From: CBCXVS01 sp965178525
Lineage (GTDB): Bacteria; Tectomicrobia; Entotheonellia; Entotheonellales; Entotheonellaceae
Length of the DNA stretch: 23,943 bases
Reading direction: 5' to 3'
Assembly (NCBI GenBank): GCA_965178525.1
Contig: CBCXVS010000007.1
Coordinates: forward strand, 1-23,943
Below the pieces are notes generated by a model, which saw nothing but the letters and a program-made list of their open reading frames with translations, was not told the DNA's origin and searched no databases. Both the position numbers and the translations under genes were made by a program. Of the stretch, positions 15,628 to 21,613 are shown piece by piece. Each line of letters opens with the position of its first letter. The stretch's first letter is position 1.

Positions 15628-16209
15628 CTAGGCATCGATGGGTATCCAGCCGTGCACGAGCTTGCCCTCTGGGAGCTGACATAAGAAGTAGTGTCCCCCC
15701 GACGTGCCCGGCTGCTCCTCCGCTCTTGTGATGGGCTGGCCTTTGAGGTGACACAGCAAGAGCGCGCCAACGCCGCCGTGGGAAACCACCGCTATCGGCC
15801 CGGAGCCAGGCGCGGTGCGCACGATACTTGCGAGTGCCGCCACGATACGGCTTTGGGCCGTGGCGGCGCGCTCCCACCCGCGGACGCTCTCGCTTGGACG
15901 AGCAAAACATGTATCCACCGCGGCCACAAATTCCTCCTGGAGCAGATAGCCCGTCGCGGAGCGGTCGAACTCCCCGAGCGCCGCGACCGGGTGCAACGGC
16001 AGGCCCGTCGCCTCGGACAGAATGGCCGCCCCATCCATGGCCTTCTGCTCGGTACTGCAATAGATCGCTTCGACTTGTGAGAGCCAGTTGCAGCTGAGCA
16101 GGCGCCGCATACGGCCCCGGCCGCGCTCGGAGAGAGGCCATTGCGGGATGGGGACCGCGGGGTCAATCACCACGTCGGGATGGGTGATGAAATAGATACT
16201 GCGCGGCAT
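15628..16209 (-). CDS. Histidine phosphatase superfamily protein (THP variant of the RHG motif)
   Basis: A 193-residue member of the histidine phosphatase (phosphoglycerate mutase-like) superfamily. The usual N-terminal RHG motif is replaced by ITHPDV, keeping the phospho-accepting His10 but not the Arg. The acid is probably Glu80 (ALGEFDRSATG), and the second His is His144 in VVSHGGVGALL. The block CSTEQKAMDGA has Lys where relatives have the second phosphate-binding Arg. W24 with PLSERGRGRMRR is typical of this subgroup. It starts 23 bp after the low-molecular-weight phosphatase, in an apparent operon with inositol-phosphate synthase. Phosphatase activity is likely but not certain given the missing arginines; the substrate is unknown. 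Confidence 0.85.
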   Translation of the reverse strand: MPRSIYFITHPDVVIDPAVPIPQWPLSERGRGRMRRLLSCNWLSQVEAIYCSTEQKAMDGAAILSEATGLPLHPVAALGEFDRSATGYLLQEEFVAAVDTCFARPSESVRGWERAATAQSRIVAALASIVRTAPGSGPIAVVSHGGVGALLLCHLKGQPITRAEEQPGTSGGHYFLCQLPEGKLVHGWIPIDA

Positions 16210-16232
16210 ATCTTAGGTTCCTTGATGTCGGC

Positions 16233-16754
16233 TCACTGCGTCGCCTCTCCCGGATGAGGCGGGGAGGCGCCAATGGTGAGCAGCTGCTGGCGCAGCGTCA
16301 GCCGATCCAGGGAGGGCAATGGAAGATTGACGAAGCGCGTGATGCGCTGCTCTAGTCGCTGCAGGGTGGCTGCAAAGGCCACGCGCTTGACGGCCTCATC
16401 GCCTTCGACTGCAACCGGAGCCGGGAGCCCCCAATACGTCGTCAGAGGCTGCCCTGGCCATACTGGCGCGGTTGCACGAGCCACCTCCTCCGACAAGGTG
16501 AAGACAAAATGCAACGGCCGCGCGGCAGGACCGGTGAATTCATCCCAGCTCTTGGAGCGCAGATGCGCGGTGGGATACTGGTGCTGTTCGAGGAGTTCCC
16601 GCGCGTATGGATGCACCGCGCCGATGGGCTGACTGCCAGCGCTATACGCCTGGAACCGCCCCTGACCGAGACGATGCAAGATGGATTCGGCCATAATACT
16701 GCGAACGGCGTTGTTGGTGCACAGAAACAGAACCGCAAAGATCGTGTTGTCCAT
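16233..16754 (-). CDS. Low-molecular-weight protein tyrosine phosphatase / arsenate reductase-like protein
   Basis: A 173-residue protein with the phosphate-binding loop CTNNAVRS (Cys12 to Arg18, the C-x5-R signature) after a hydrophobic beta strand, then MAESILHRLGQGRFQAYSAG. This is the fold shared by low-molecular-weight tyrosine phosphatases and thioredoxin-coupled arsenate reductases. SKSWDEF and DFVFTL-like (LHFVFTLSEEVA) follow, and TYWGLPAP resembles the arsenate reductase DW-G-PDP region with Tyr replacing the Asp. I choose the second ATG (16754) because GGAGGGAAGGA directly precedes it; the upstream ATG at 16769 lacks a site. No arsenite pump or ArsR is nearby, so an arsenic role is not supported by context. 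Confidence 0.82.
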   Translation of the reverse strand: MDNTIFAVLFLCTNNAVRSIMAESILHRLGQGRFQAYSAGSQPIGAVHPYARELLEQHQYPTAHLRSKSWDEFTGPAARPLHFVFTLSEEVARATAPVWPGQPLTTYWGLPAPVAVEGDEAVKRVAFAATLQRLEQRITRFVNLPLPSLDRLTLRQQLLTIGASPPHPGEATQ

Positions 16755-16796
16755 TCCTTCCCTCCGCATATGCGCCCGCTTGACCGACGTTGCGGA

Positions 16797-17849
16797 TTAT
16801 GGATCAATCATGGAACGAAGTCCAGCCAGCGCGGCGGGCTCGCTCATGGGCCGAGGTGGCGCCTTCATCAACAACGATGCAACCGGATCGACGACACCGG
16901 CGAGCCCTCGATCCATCGCGGCCTTCATGTATCGCACGGCATCGAGGACGTTGCCGGCAGCGCTGGGTGAATCCTCGATGCTCATGCGCAACTCCAATTC
17001 GAGCGGCGTTCCCCCGAATGCCTCGCCCTCAAGTCGGATGAAGGCGATCTTGCGGTCTTTGAGGAACGGCATGTACTCCGCCCCAAAGTGCACGTTTTCC
17101 GCCGGGAGTTCTGTCCCGCCGAACCCTTGGACTTTCGATGTCTTTTTACTCTCGACGCGGTCGGCATCCTGCAGGTTGAGGAAGTCCATGTTGCCGCCGC
17201 TGACGATCTGGTACGTGTTGCGGAGCTGGACGCCGTTTCTCGACAGCACGTCGACGAGCGCATGATGTATCAGCGTCGCGCCGAACTGGCTCTTGAGATC
17301 ATCACCGATCAGCGGCAGGCCAACCTCCTCGAACTGGCGCGACCAGTCCGCCGAGCGCGCAATGACGGACGGGATGTAGTTGACAAACGCACATCCGGCG
17401 CGCCATGCCGCTGCAGCATAGAGCTCAGACGCGCGTTGACTCCCGGCCGGGAGAAAATTGACCAACACATGCGTATGAGTAAGTTTTAGGTGCTCAACGA
17501 CGTCGTCACGCGTGGCCCGGCCACGCGTGTCAATTCGGCCCGCCGAGTGGTGACCCACGCCATCGCTCAGGATGCCTTCAACAACTGGCGCCCCGAGGTG
17601 GGGAACATCGGCGAACTTGAGCGCATTGTTCGGCACGGCCCAAATCGCTTCCGAAAGATCACAGCCGATCTTGGAAGCGTTGATGTCGAAGGCGGATGTG
17701 AACCTGATGTCCGAGACGGCGTAGCCGGCACATACGGCGTGCGTCAGTCCGGCAGACCCAGCTGATGTATTCGCATAATATTCCACCCCCTGAACTAACG
17801 AGGAGGCGCAGTTTCCCACGCCAATAACGCCTACATTGACGGTGCTCAT
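16797..17849 (-). CDS. ino1: Myo-inositol-1-phosphate synthase (inositol-3-phosphate synthase)
   Basis: A 350-residue NAD-dependent synthase that converts glucose 6-phosphate to 1D-myo-inositol 3-phosphate, of the short actinobacterial/archaeal type. The Rossmann motif GVIGVGNCASSLVQG is at residues 6-20. VNFLPAGSQRASELYAAAA, LIGDDLKSQFGATLIHHAL and the SGGNMDFLNL loop are the conserved NAD and active-site blocks, with the Lys of DDLKSQ expected to be catalytic. The ATG at 17849 follows GGAGGAAAC; an in-frame GTG at 17873 has no such site. It is the first gene of an apparent operon with two phosphatase-fold genes (gaps 42 and 23 bp). The product could feed inositol phospholipids or an inositol-based solute. 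Confidence 0.93.
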   Translation of the reverse strand: MSTVNVGVIGVGNCASSLVQGVEYYANTSAGSAGLTHAVCAGYAVSDIRFTSAFDINASKIGCDLSEAIWAVPNNALKFADVPHLGAPVVEGILSDGVGHHSAGRIDTRGRATRDDVVEHLKLTHTHVLVNFLPAGSQRASELYAAAAWRAGCAFVNYIPSVIARSADWSRQFEEVGLPLIGDDLKSQFGATLIHHALVDVLSRNGVQLRNTYQIVSGGNMDFLNLQDADRVESKKTSKVQGFGGTELPAENVHFGAEYMPFLKDRKIAFIRLEGEAFGGTPLELELRMSIEDSPSAAGNVLDAVRYMKAAMDRGLAGVVDPVASLLMKAPPRPMSEPAALAGLRSMIDP

Positions 17850-17879
17850 GTTTCCTCCGCCGGTCCGAGACACCTTGCC

Positions 17880-18251
17880 TTATGGAAGTGCCTGGATGAT
17901 GACACAGCCTCCTTCTATCACCTGCATGCGCACATCGTATCCATACAACAAGGCCATCCCAATGAGGGGATCGGTGTCGGCGGCTTCAACTAAAATGTTT
18001 CGTTGCCTGCCATCCCAGATGACGGTGGCCGTATAGATATCGCATGGGTCTTCAGTGCCGTTGGCAAGCATCACTGAGGCGCGAGTACGCCATGGAAGAC
18101 CAAGGGACGCAATGACCTCAGAAGGCAGGGTCAAAGAACCATTGAACCCGGTGTCGAGGACCGCCTCAATCTCCTGCTCCCGCCCGTTAGCTGCCTGTAC
18201 TGGCAGACGGATAGTCGCTTCCGCGTGCGCGTTTACCACCCCGCTGATCAT
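17880..18251 (-). CDS. Clan AA (retropepsin-like) aspartic protease
   Basis: A 123-residue single-domain protein with AVLDTGFNGSLTLP, the DTG active-site motif of retroviral-type aspartic proteases, followed by LGLP and a C-terminal LIGMALLYGYDVRM block that matches the second psi-loop hydrophobic-Gly motif. Such small enzymes work as homodimers with one Asp from each subunit. The ATG at 18251 overlaps the TGA of the upstream gene (ATGA), which fixes the start and implies coupling. No signal peptide or membrane segment is seen, so it probably acts in the cytoplasm. Target unknown; the coupled small protein is the obvious candidate partner. Confidence 0.87.
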   Translation of the reverse strand: MISGVVNAHAEATIRLPVQAANGREQEIEAVLDTGFNGSLTLPSEVIASLGLPWRTRASVMLANGTEDPCDIYTATVIWDGRQRNILVEAADTDPLIGMALLYGYDVRMQVIEGGCVIIQALP

Positions 18252-18523
18252 ATGGATTCGCATCCTGGGCACCCACCGATACGGTAGGCGGTGCGAGACC
18301 CGACACGAAGCAGCCAGATTTGGGCGGTCGGATGACGGCGAAGGAGGCGTTCAGTCGCGGTATAATCGTCCCGATCGATCTCATAGGCGCCCGTTTCAAT
18401 GTCGATAGCCACAAACTTGCCTTCGTCCTCTGCTGTGAGATGGGGGCGAATATCACGTTCATAGATGCTCTGTCCCCGCTGGGCAAACGCGTCTTTGCTG
18501 TAGCGAGGTTCCAAGGCAGCCAT
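18248..18523 (-). CDS. Small protein coupled to the clan AA protease
   Basis: A 91-residue protein of no assigned function. The ATG at 18523 has AGGAG eight bases upstream. The N-terminal third is charged and probably helical (EPRYSKDAFAQRGQSIYERD); the rest, GKFVAIDIETGAYEIDRDDY, then TATERLLRRHPTAQIWLLRVG and a Cys pair (GGCPGC), looks like a compact alpha/beta domain. Proteins with the FVAID-E-G-YEID-DD pattern are, as I recall, often encoded next to small aspartic proteases. The stop overlaps the protease start by 4 nt. The arrangement (small protein first, enzyme second, ATGA overlap) is like a toxin-antitoxin operon, but no toxic activity is shown. Confidence 0.75.
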   Translation of the reverse strand: MAALEPRYSKDAFAQRGQSIYERDIRPHLTAEDEGKFVAIDIETGAYEIDRDDYTATERLLRRHPTAQIWLLRVGSRTAYRIGGCPGCESI

Positions 18524-18660
18524 TGTTTGACTCCTACTCAAACCCCAGAGACATCAGTATGTCATGTGCCTCTGTATGATCTTATGGGACACACTATATC
18601 TTGTAGGATAGCAGATTATGTGTGAGGAAGGCGCGGTGATCTTTCGTCAAGTGTCCTGGA

Positions 18661-18757
18661 GCCTAACCATAGGTTTCAGCCGCTGCCGGAAGCAGGAGCG
18701 ACGCTGGAGCGGCCGCTGGAGGCAGTCGGCTGCAAATCCGTGTGAGACAAGTTATTT
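18661..18757 (-). repeat. attC-like recombination site (cassette 2 end)
   Basis: Read on the - strand: AAATAAC (18757-18751) ... GTTAGGC (18667-18661), matching the R''/R' core pattern (imperfectly for R''). Inside, CAGCCG-CTGCC (18677-18687) pairs with GGCAG-T-CGGCTG (18721-18732): an 11-bp stem with one unpaired T at 18726, like the extrahelical bases of attC hairpins. The TAA of the DUF2283 gene lies inside R'', as is usual for cassette genes. Confidence 0.7.
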
Positions 18758-18958
18758 CTTGAGCGTGACGGCGAGGGGCGGTTGGCCTTTGAGTGCACTG
18801 ACCTTCAGGATAGAAAAGCCGATGATCTGTCCGGCTTCATCAACTTTTTCCACCACTGCATCGTTGTCCGTGTCTCGGAAGTACCCCTTCTTATGGGCAA
18901 AAAGCACCTCAAGGTAATCCCCTTCCTCGTCATACCATACACTTATGGTCTCTCCCAT
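18752..18958 (-). CDS. DUF2283 domain-containing protein
   Basis: A 68-residue DUF2283 protein. ISVWYDEEGDYLEVLF is the hallmark N-terminal strand pair, followed by DTDNDAVVEKVDEAGQIIGFSIL. AGGAGAGACGCT precedes the ATG. The start lies inside the end of the preceding gene (16-nt overlap), so the two are translationally linked, and its stop codon lies in the attC-like site. It is thus the second gene of a two-gene integron-type cassette. The family has no established function. Its repeated pairing with a small nuclease-like protein suggests an antitoxin or immunity role; this is inference. Confidence 0.88.
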   Translation of the reverse strand: MGETISVWYDEEGDYLEVLFAHKKGYFRDTDNDAVVEKVDEAGQIIGFSILKVSALKGQPPLAVTLKK

Positions 18959-19257
18959 AGCGTCTCTCCTCGTTTGATCGTATCTGTATAGTACGCCGTA
19001 ATAATGAAGTTGTCATCCGGCAGAACTTTGACGACTGTGCACAGCAATTTGCTCGTGACAGGTGTCGATTGGTAATACCTGTAAAACAGCTCGGCGGTCT
19101 CATCTGTTCTCGACCGTACAACCTTGTCAGGACCGGCGAGCGTCTCCGCAATACGAGGAATGTGGCCTGTCATTTCCGGATGGGCCGTTTGGAGATGCAG
19201 ATGCCGTTCTTCCGTAAGCCGAATCGAACGATTGTAGATGTCTAGGAAAGATGGCAT
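18943..19257 (-). CDS. Small cassette protein, possible BECR-fold nuclease/toxin
   Basis: A 104-residue protein starting MPSFLDIYNRSIRLTEERHL. HPEM, then RIAETLAGPDKVVRS, FYRYY and KLLCTVVKVLPDDNFIITAYYTD form a pattern of conserved His, Arg, Tyr and strand residues that I associate with small BECR-like RNase/toxin folds (PBECR2-type); this is recognition, not proof. The frame extends upstream to 19383, but that part (TPNTALELTGHS...) is the translation of the attC-like site and should be excluded; the ATG at 19257 is the first after it. No Shine-Dalgarno is visible, common in cassettes. The 3' end overlaps the DUF2283 start by 16 nt. Confidence 0.72.
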   Translation of the reverse strand: MPSFLDIYNRSIRLTEERHLHLQTAHPEMTGHIPRIAETLAGPDKVVRSRTDETAELFYRYYQSTPVTSKLLCTVVKVLPDDNFIITAYYTDTIKRGETLWERP

Positions 19258-19280
19258 GATTACATCTATGCGTTCTTGCC

Positions 19281-19378
19281 GCCTAACGCCAAAGGTGAGC
19301 TGTTGGCCACAGGTGTTTGGCCCTGGAAAAGCCAAAAAGCATACGCTGTGGCCAGTCAGCTCCAACGCCGTGTTAGGC
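19281..19378 (-). repeat. attC-like recombination site (cassette 1 end)
   Basis: Read on the - strand: GCCTAAC (19378-19372) ... GTTAGGC (19287-19281), exact matches to the RYYYAAC and GTTRRRY core sites. Inside, GAGCTG (19297-19302) pairs with CAGCTC (19357-19362) and GGCCACAG (19305-19312) with CTGTGGCC (19346-19353), separated by TT on one side and AGT on the other, so the 14-bp stem has an asymmetric bulge as in attC sites. The stop codon of the cassette 1 gene (TAA) is in R''. Confidence 0.85.
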
Positions 19379-19963
19379 GTCACCTCGGAGCAGTTTCTTT
19401 ACCGCCCTCATCGCCTTCTTCGCGTCAACGCGAATTACACCAGGAATAAGTGGGATGGTCACGTCGACTGAGTCAGTAAGCTCATGCATCCCTGACCGCT
19501 TGGTGCCGCTGCGTTCAGTGACAAGCAGCTCCAACCGAGACAGCACTTCCCTGAGACGGATCTCCTTCCCGAACATGTTTCGATGCCACTTCAGGAACTG
19601 CGCATCCGGGATTTCACCCTTTCTGGCCGACAGCAACGCCGTCAACTCCAGCGCCATGATCTCGGTGGGCTCCGAGTCTTCGAAGCTGGTTTCTCTGTAT
19701 AGTAACCGGGTTGTAGCTGCTTGAGCCAGTGCCGCAATCCAGAAGAGATCCGGGTACCGAAATTCGGTTTCACTGCACACGTACTCGACTACCGCCTGGG
19801 CGTTAGCGCCCTCGGCATCGATCCCAATCGCGGCTGCCTGATGGACAAGAAGTCTCTGGATCGCAGCCGCGTCTACCTCGAGGGCACCTTCATTGGTCCG
19901 TTCGAAGAGCAGCTGGGCTGACAGCGTGTGTACGCGAAATACTTGGATGGCAGTTCGATCCAT
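19373..19963 (-). CDS. Integron-cassette protein of unknown function
   Basis: A 196-residue protein I do not recognise. It is soluble, with no signal peptide or membrane segment. Visible parts: a beta-like start (AIQVFRVHTLSAQLLFERT), a long acidic/alanine-rich helical middle with FRYPDLFWIAALAQAATTRLLY, KWHRNMFGKEIRLREVLSRLELL, and a basic tail (RVDAKKAMRAVKKLLRGDA). The ATG is 9 nt inside a GTTAGGC core (19972-19978) and has no Shine-Dalgarno; the TAA is in the R'' box of the attC-like site. Gene plus site, about 690 bp between the two GTT cut points, is a standard single-gene cassette. Tight flanks argue it is a real gene despite no known homologue. Confidence 0.7.
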   Translation of the reverse strand: MDRTAIQVFRVHTLSAQLLFERTNEGALEVDAAAIQRLLVHQAAAIGIDAEGANAQAVVEYVCSETEFRYPDLFWIAALAQAATTRLLYRETSFEDSEPTEIMALELTALLSARKGEIPDAQFLKWHRNMFGKEIRLREVLSRLELLVTERSGTKRSGMHELTDSVDVTIPLIPGVIRVDAKKAMRAVKKLLRGDA

Positions 19964-19971
19964 GTCTTGAC

Positions 19972-19978
19972 GCCTAAC
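19972..19978 (-). other. Cassette 5' boundary core (GTTAGGC)
   Basis: On the - strand GTTAGGC stands 8 nt before the cassette 1 ATG, as at the 5' junction of integron cassettes (cut between G and TT). The sequence before it (AATTAGAA) has no stem, unlike an attC, so it could be an attI-like or degenerate site. Confidence 0.55.
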
Positions 19979-20017
19979 TTCTAATTAGATCCCGATAACG
20001 GACTAATATTTTGCCCC

Positions 20018-20046
20018 ATTTTAAGGATCTAAGCAGTCAAACACAA
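20018..20046 (-). promoter_or_regulatory. Possible cassette promoter
   Basis: On the - strand TTGTGT (20046-20041), a 17-nt spacer and TAAAAT (20023-20018) form a plausible sigma70 promoter directed at the cassettes, about 55 bp before the first cassette gene. The -35 matches only in its TTG part, so support is weak. Confidence 0.25.
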
Positions 20047-20144
20047 GCCAACGGACGGAATGCACTCGTTTTAGCTTCTAGTCTACAGAATTAGTCCCAT
20101 ATTGCATATCGTCTTAGACACCATTTGTTCATTAGAGTTGTTCC

Positions 20145-20657
20145 TCAATAGCATAAGATCAGGTTCCCTAGCCCAGCCCAGATGCCCACCGAATCATCCT
20201 CAAAGTGATCTTTGCGGTTGCGGAAACGCTGCACCAAAATGTTGAAACGCTTCATACCGCCGATGGCATGTTCGATCAAGATGCGAACTTGACTCACGGC
20301 ATAATTCGCCGCCTGCTGCTCCGCCGTCAATTCTGGAGTCGGATTCGTCTTGCTCTTCCGGGGTTTCTTGTGTGGAATCTCAAGCATTTCGCCTTTGTAG
20401 TCCGACTGAATCCCCTGATAACCCAGGTGCACCCAAACTTCTACGTCACTAAACCGGTCTAAGTCCGGTGGGAACTCTTGTTTTAACATGCTGTAATCAT
20501 GGTTGTGACCACTAAACGTACGGCCCAGAAAGACGATCCATTTATCCGGCATCGACATCACTGTATTTTTCAGCGTATGGCTTTTTTTTACCACTATAGT
20601 GTTCACGTTGGGTCGTCTCATCTTGTGACCGGCGATAGCTTCTTTCAGTCGCATCAA
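20145..20657 (-). CDS. IS5-type transposase, C-terminal ORF (DDE domain)
   Basis: The C-terminal part of the same transposase (DDE_Tnp_4-like). Conserved sequence begins at HTLKNTVMS, around 20567; residues before that are out-of-frame read of the first ORF. The second catalytic Asp is in FSGHNHDYSML and the Glu in RILIEHAIGGMKRFNIL. It ends inside the left inverted repeat region (LILCY, stop at 20145-20147). A fused product through the A8 tract would be about 310 residues, a normal length for this type. Confidence 0.8.
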   Translation of the reverse strand: MMRLKEAIAGHKMRRPNVNTIVVKKSHTLKNTVMSMPDKWIVFLGRTFSGHNHDYSMLKQEFPPDLDRFSDVEVWVHLGYQGIQSDYKGEMLEIPHKKPRKSKTNPTPELTAEQQAANYAVSQVRILIEHAIGGMKRFNILVQRFRNRKDHFEDDSVGIWAGLGNLILCY

Positions 20658-21069
20658 TAATCAGTTGATCCACACCTGACAACGCCTCCCTCAACGACTC
20701 TGGGGTCTTCAACTCTCGATAAGGCATGAGGTCTAACTGCACTAACGTGTCATACAGGATGGGAGAGAGCTTATGGAGATTTTCATTCGCTTTCGAACGT
20801 ACCATACCAAATTGTGCACCAAGAACATCAAACGTCGGATACGTCTTGTAATAATATAGAACGAACAGGAGTTTGTCTGACAGAGTGGGTAATTTGCCTT
20901 TGATACCTGCACCCGGCTTTCGGCTGCGTTTGCCAGCTTGGACACCCTCCTCATAGCGTTTTTGCTGAGCCTGTTGATAGACGTGGCTGAAGGCGGGCAG
21001 CAAGAAGTCAAATTGCGTCTGAGACACACCGGTTAAGGCTTTCATCTGCCGATCATCTCGGATAACCAA
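20542..21069 (-). CDS. IS5-type transposase, N-terminal ORF
   Basis: The first 175 codons of the transposase. It starts at TTG 21069 (GGAGGGAG lies about 12 nt upstream) or at ATG 21045. An N-terminal helix-turn-helix region (LSDKLLFVLYYYKTYPTFDVLGAQFGM) is followed by the first catalytic Asp in LIIDATERSYRR. The frame leaves homologous sequence at an A8 tract (on + strand T8 near 20581-20589) after HYSGKKKP; the downstream DDE half is in the +1 frame. This may be programmed slippage, known in IS5 relatives, or a mutation. Confidence 0.82.
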   Translation of the reverse strand: MVIRDDRQMKALTGVSQTQFDFLLPAFSHVYQQAQQKRYEEGVQAGKRSRKPGAGIKGKLPTLSDKLLFVLYYYKTYPTFDVLGAQFGMVRSKANENLHKLSPILYDTLVQLDLMPYRELKTPESLREALSGVDQLIIDATERSYRRSQDETTQREHYSGKKKPYAEKYSDVDAG

Positions 21070-21139
21070 TGACCTGGCTGGGCTCCCTCCATCGTTTGGG
21101 GGAGGATAGCCTACCTCATTAACTATTGGGGAACAACCC

Positions 21140-21613
21140 TAATATACATTATAAAGGAGAGCTCGTGAATGGAGACGATAATGATATTGGTCACATCCCT
21201 GCAATTGGCTGGAGCAGAATCAGAAGGCGGTAGTCTCCCAAACGGCCCTTACTGAAATGTGCCTCCACCCGTCCCTTCTAGCAACGGTCCTTTCCCGGTT
21301 TCACTTCCCGTTCCACGATCTATATGGCATCGCCACGGCGCATCACCTCTAACCCATGACGGATCCTTCCATGTCCTCCAGACGGTAACAGGCGTCTGAC
21401 GATGTTCTATGGCCCGCTCCGGCATCCATCCTCCCTTGATCGAGGAAGGCGTGTTGAATCGCATGGAAGTAATGTGTAAAATAAACACAATAGAGAGGAG
21501 GACTTGGCCTCCTTCTGCAGCCGGCTGGTGCAATGCCAGTCGGCTTTTGCGTGTTGGGGAGACGAGTGGTAACAGGATGCGGCCCGTATTGTCCGGGGAT
21601 GGCAGATGGTTGC
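21140..21613. other. Intergenic stretch without a confident gene
   Basis: Between the IS and the DUF711 remnant I find no convincing gene. An open frame on the - strand (21249-21533) has unusual Trp/Arg composition and no recognisable domain. On the + strand a 28-codon ORF (21169-21255, METIMILVTSLQLAGAESEG...) follows AAGGAG at 21154-21159; it may be chance. Two tandem hairpins lie at 21496-21513 and 21520-21544. Confidence 0.4.
21520..21548 (+). terminator. Intrinsic-terminator-like hairpin
   Basis: GCCGGCTGG pairs fully with CCAGTCGGC (one G-U) around a 7-nt loop and is followed by TTTTGCG. Just before it, AGGAGG pairs with CCTCCT around ACTTGG (21496-21513). On the + strand the second hairpin could terminate transcription; no + strand gene is clearly served. 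Confidence 0.5.

Larger units (their letters stand above)
20135..21139 (-). mobile_element. IS5-type insertion sequence (about 1.0 kb)
   Basis: GAGTTGTTCCTCAATAG at the left end (from 20135) is the inverted repeat of CTATTGGGGAACAACCC at the right end (to 21139), with two mismatches. A TA dinucleotide flanks each end (20133-20134 and 21140-21141), compatible with a TA target duplication. It encodes one DDE transposase split over two frames. It sits just upstream of the cassettes and may have displaced whatever preceded them. Confidence 0.8.

Noticed and set aside
16233..16754. Arsenic resistance gene
   Set aside because: No ArsR, ArsB/Acr3 or second arsenic gene is near, and the neighbours are inositol-phosphate synthase and a phosphatase.
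19258..19383. N-terminal extension (TPNTALELTGHS...) of the small cassette protein
   Set aside because: It is the translation of the attC-like palindrome; the gene starts at 19257.
21249..21533. A 94-codon - frame as a real gene
   Set aside because: No good start signal, odd composition, crosses both hairpins, and no domain.
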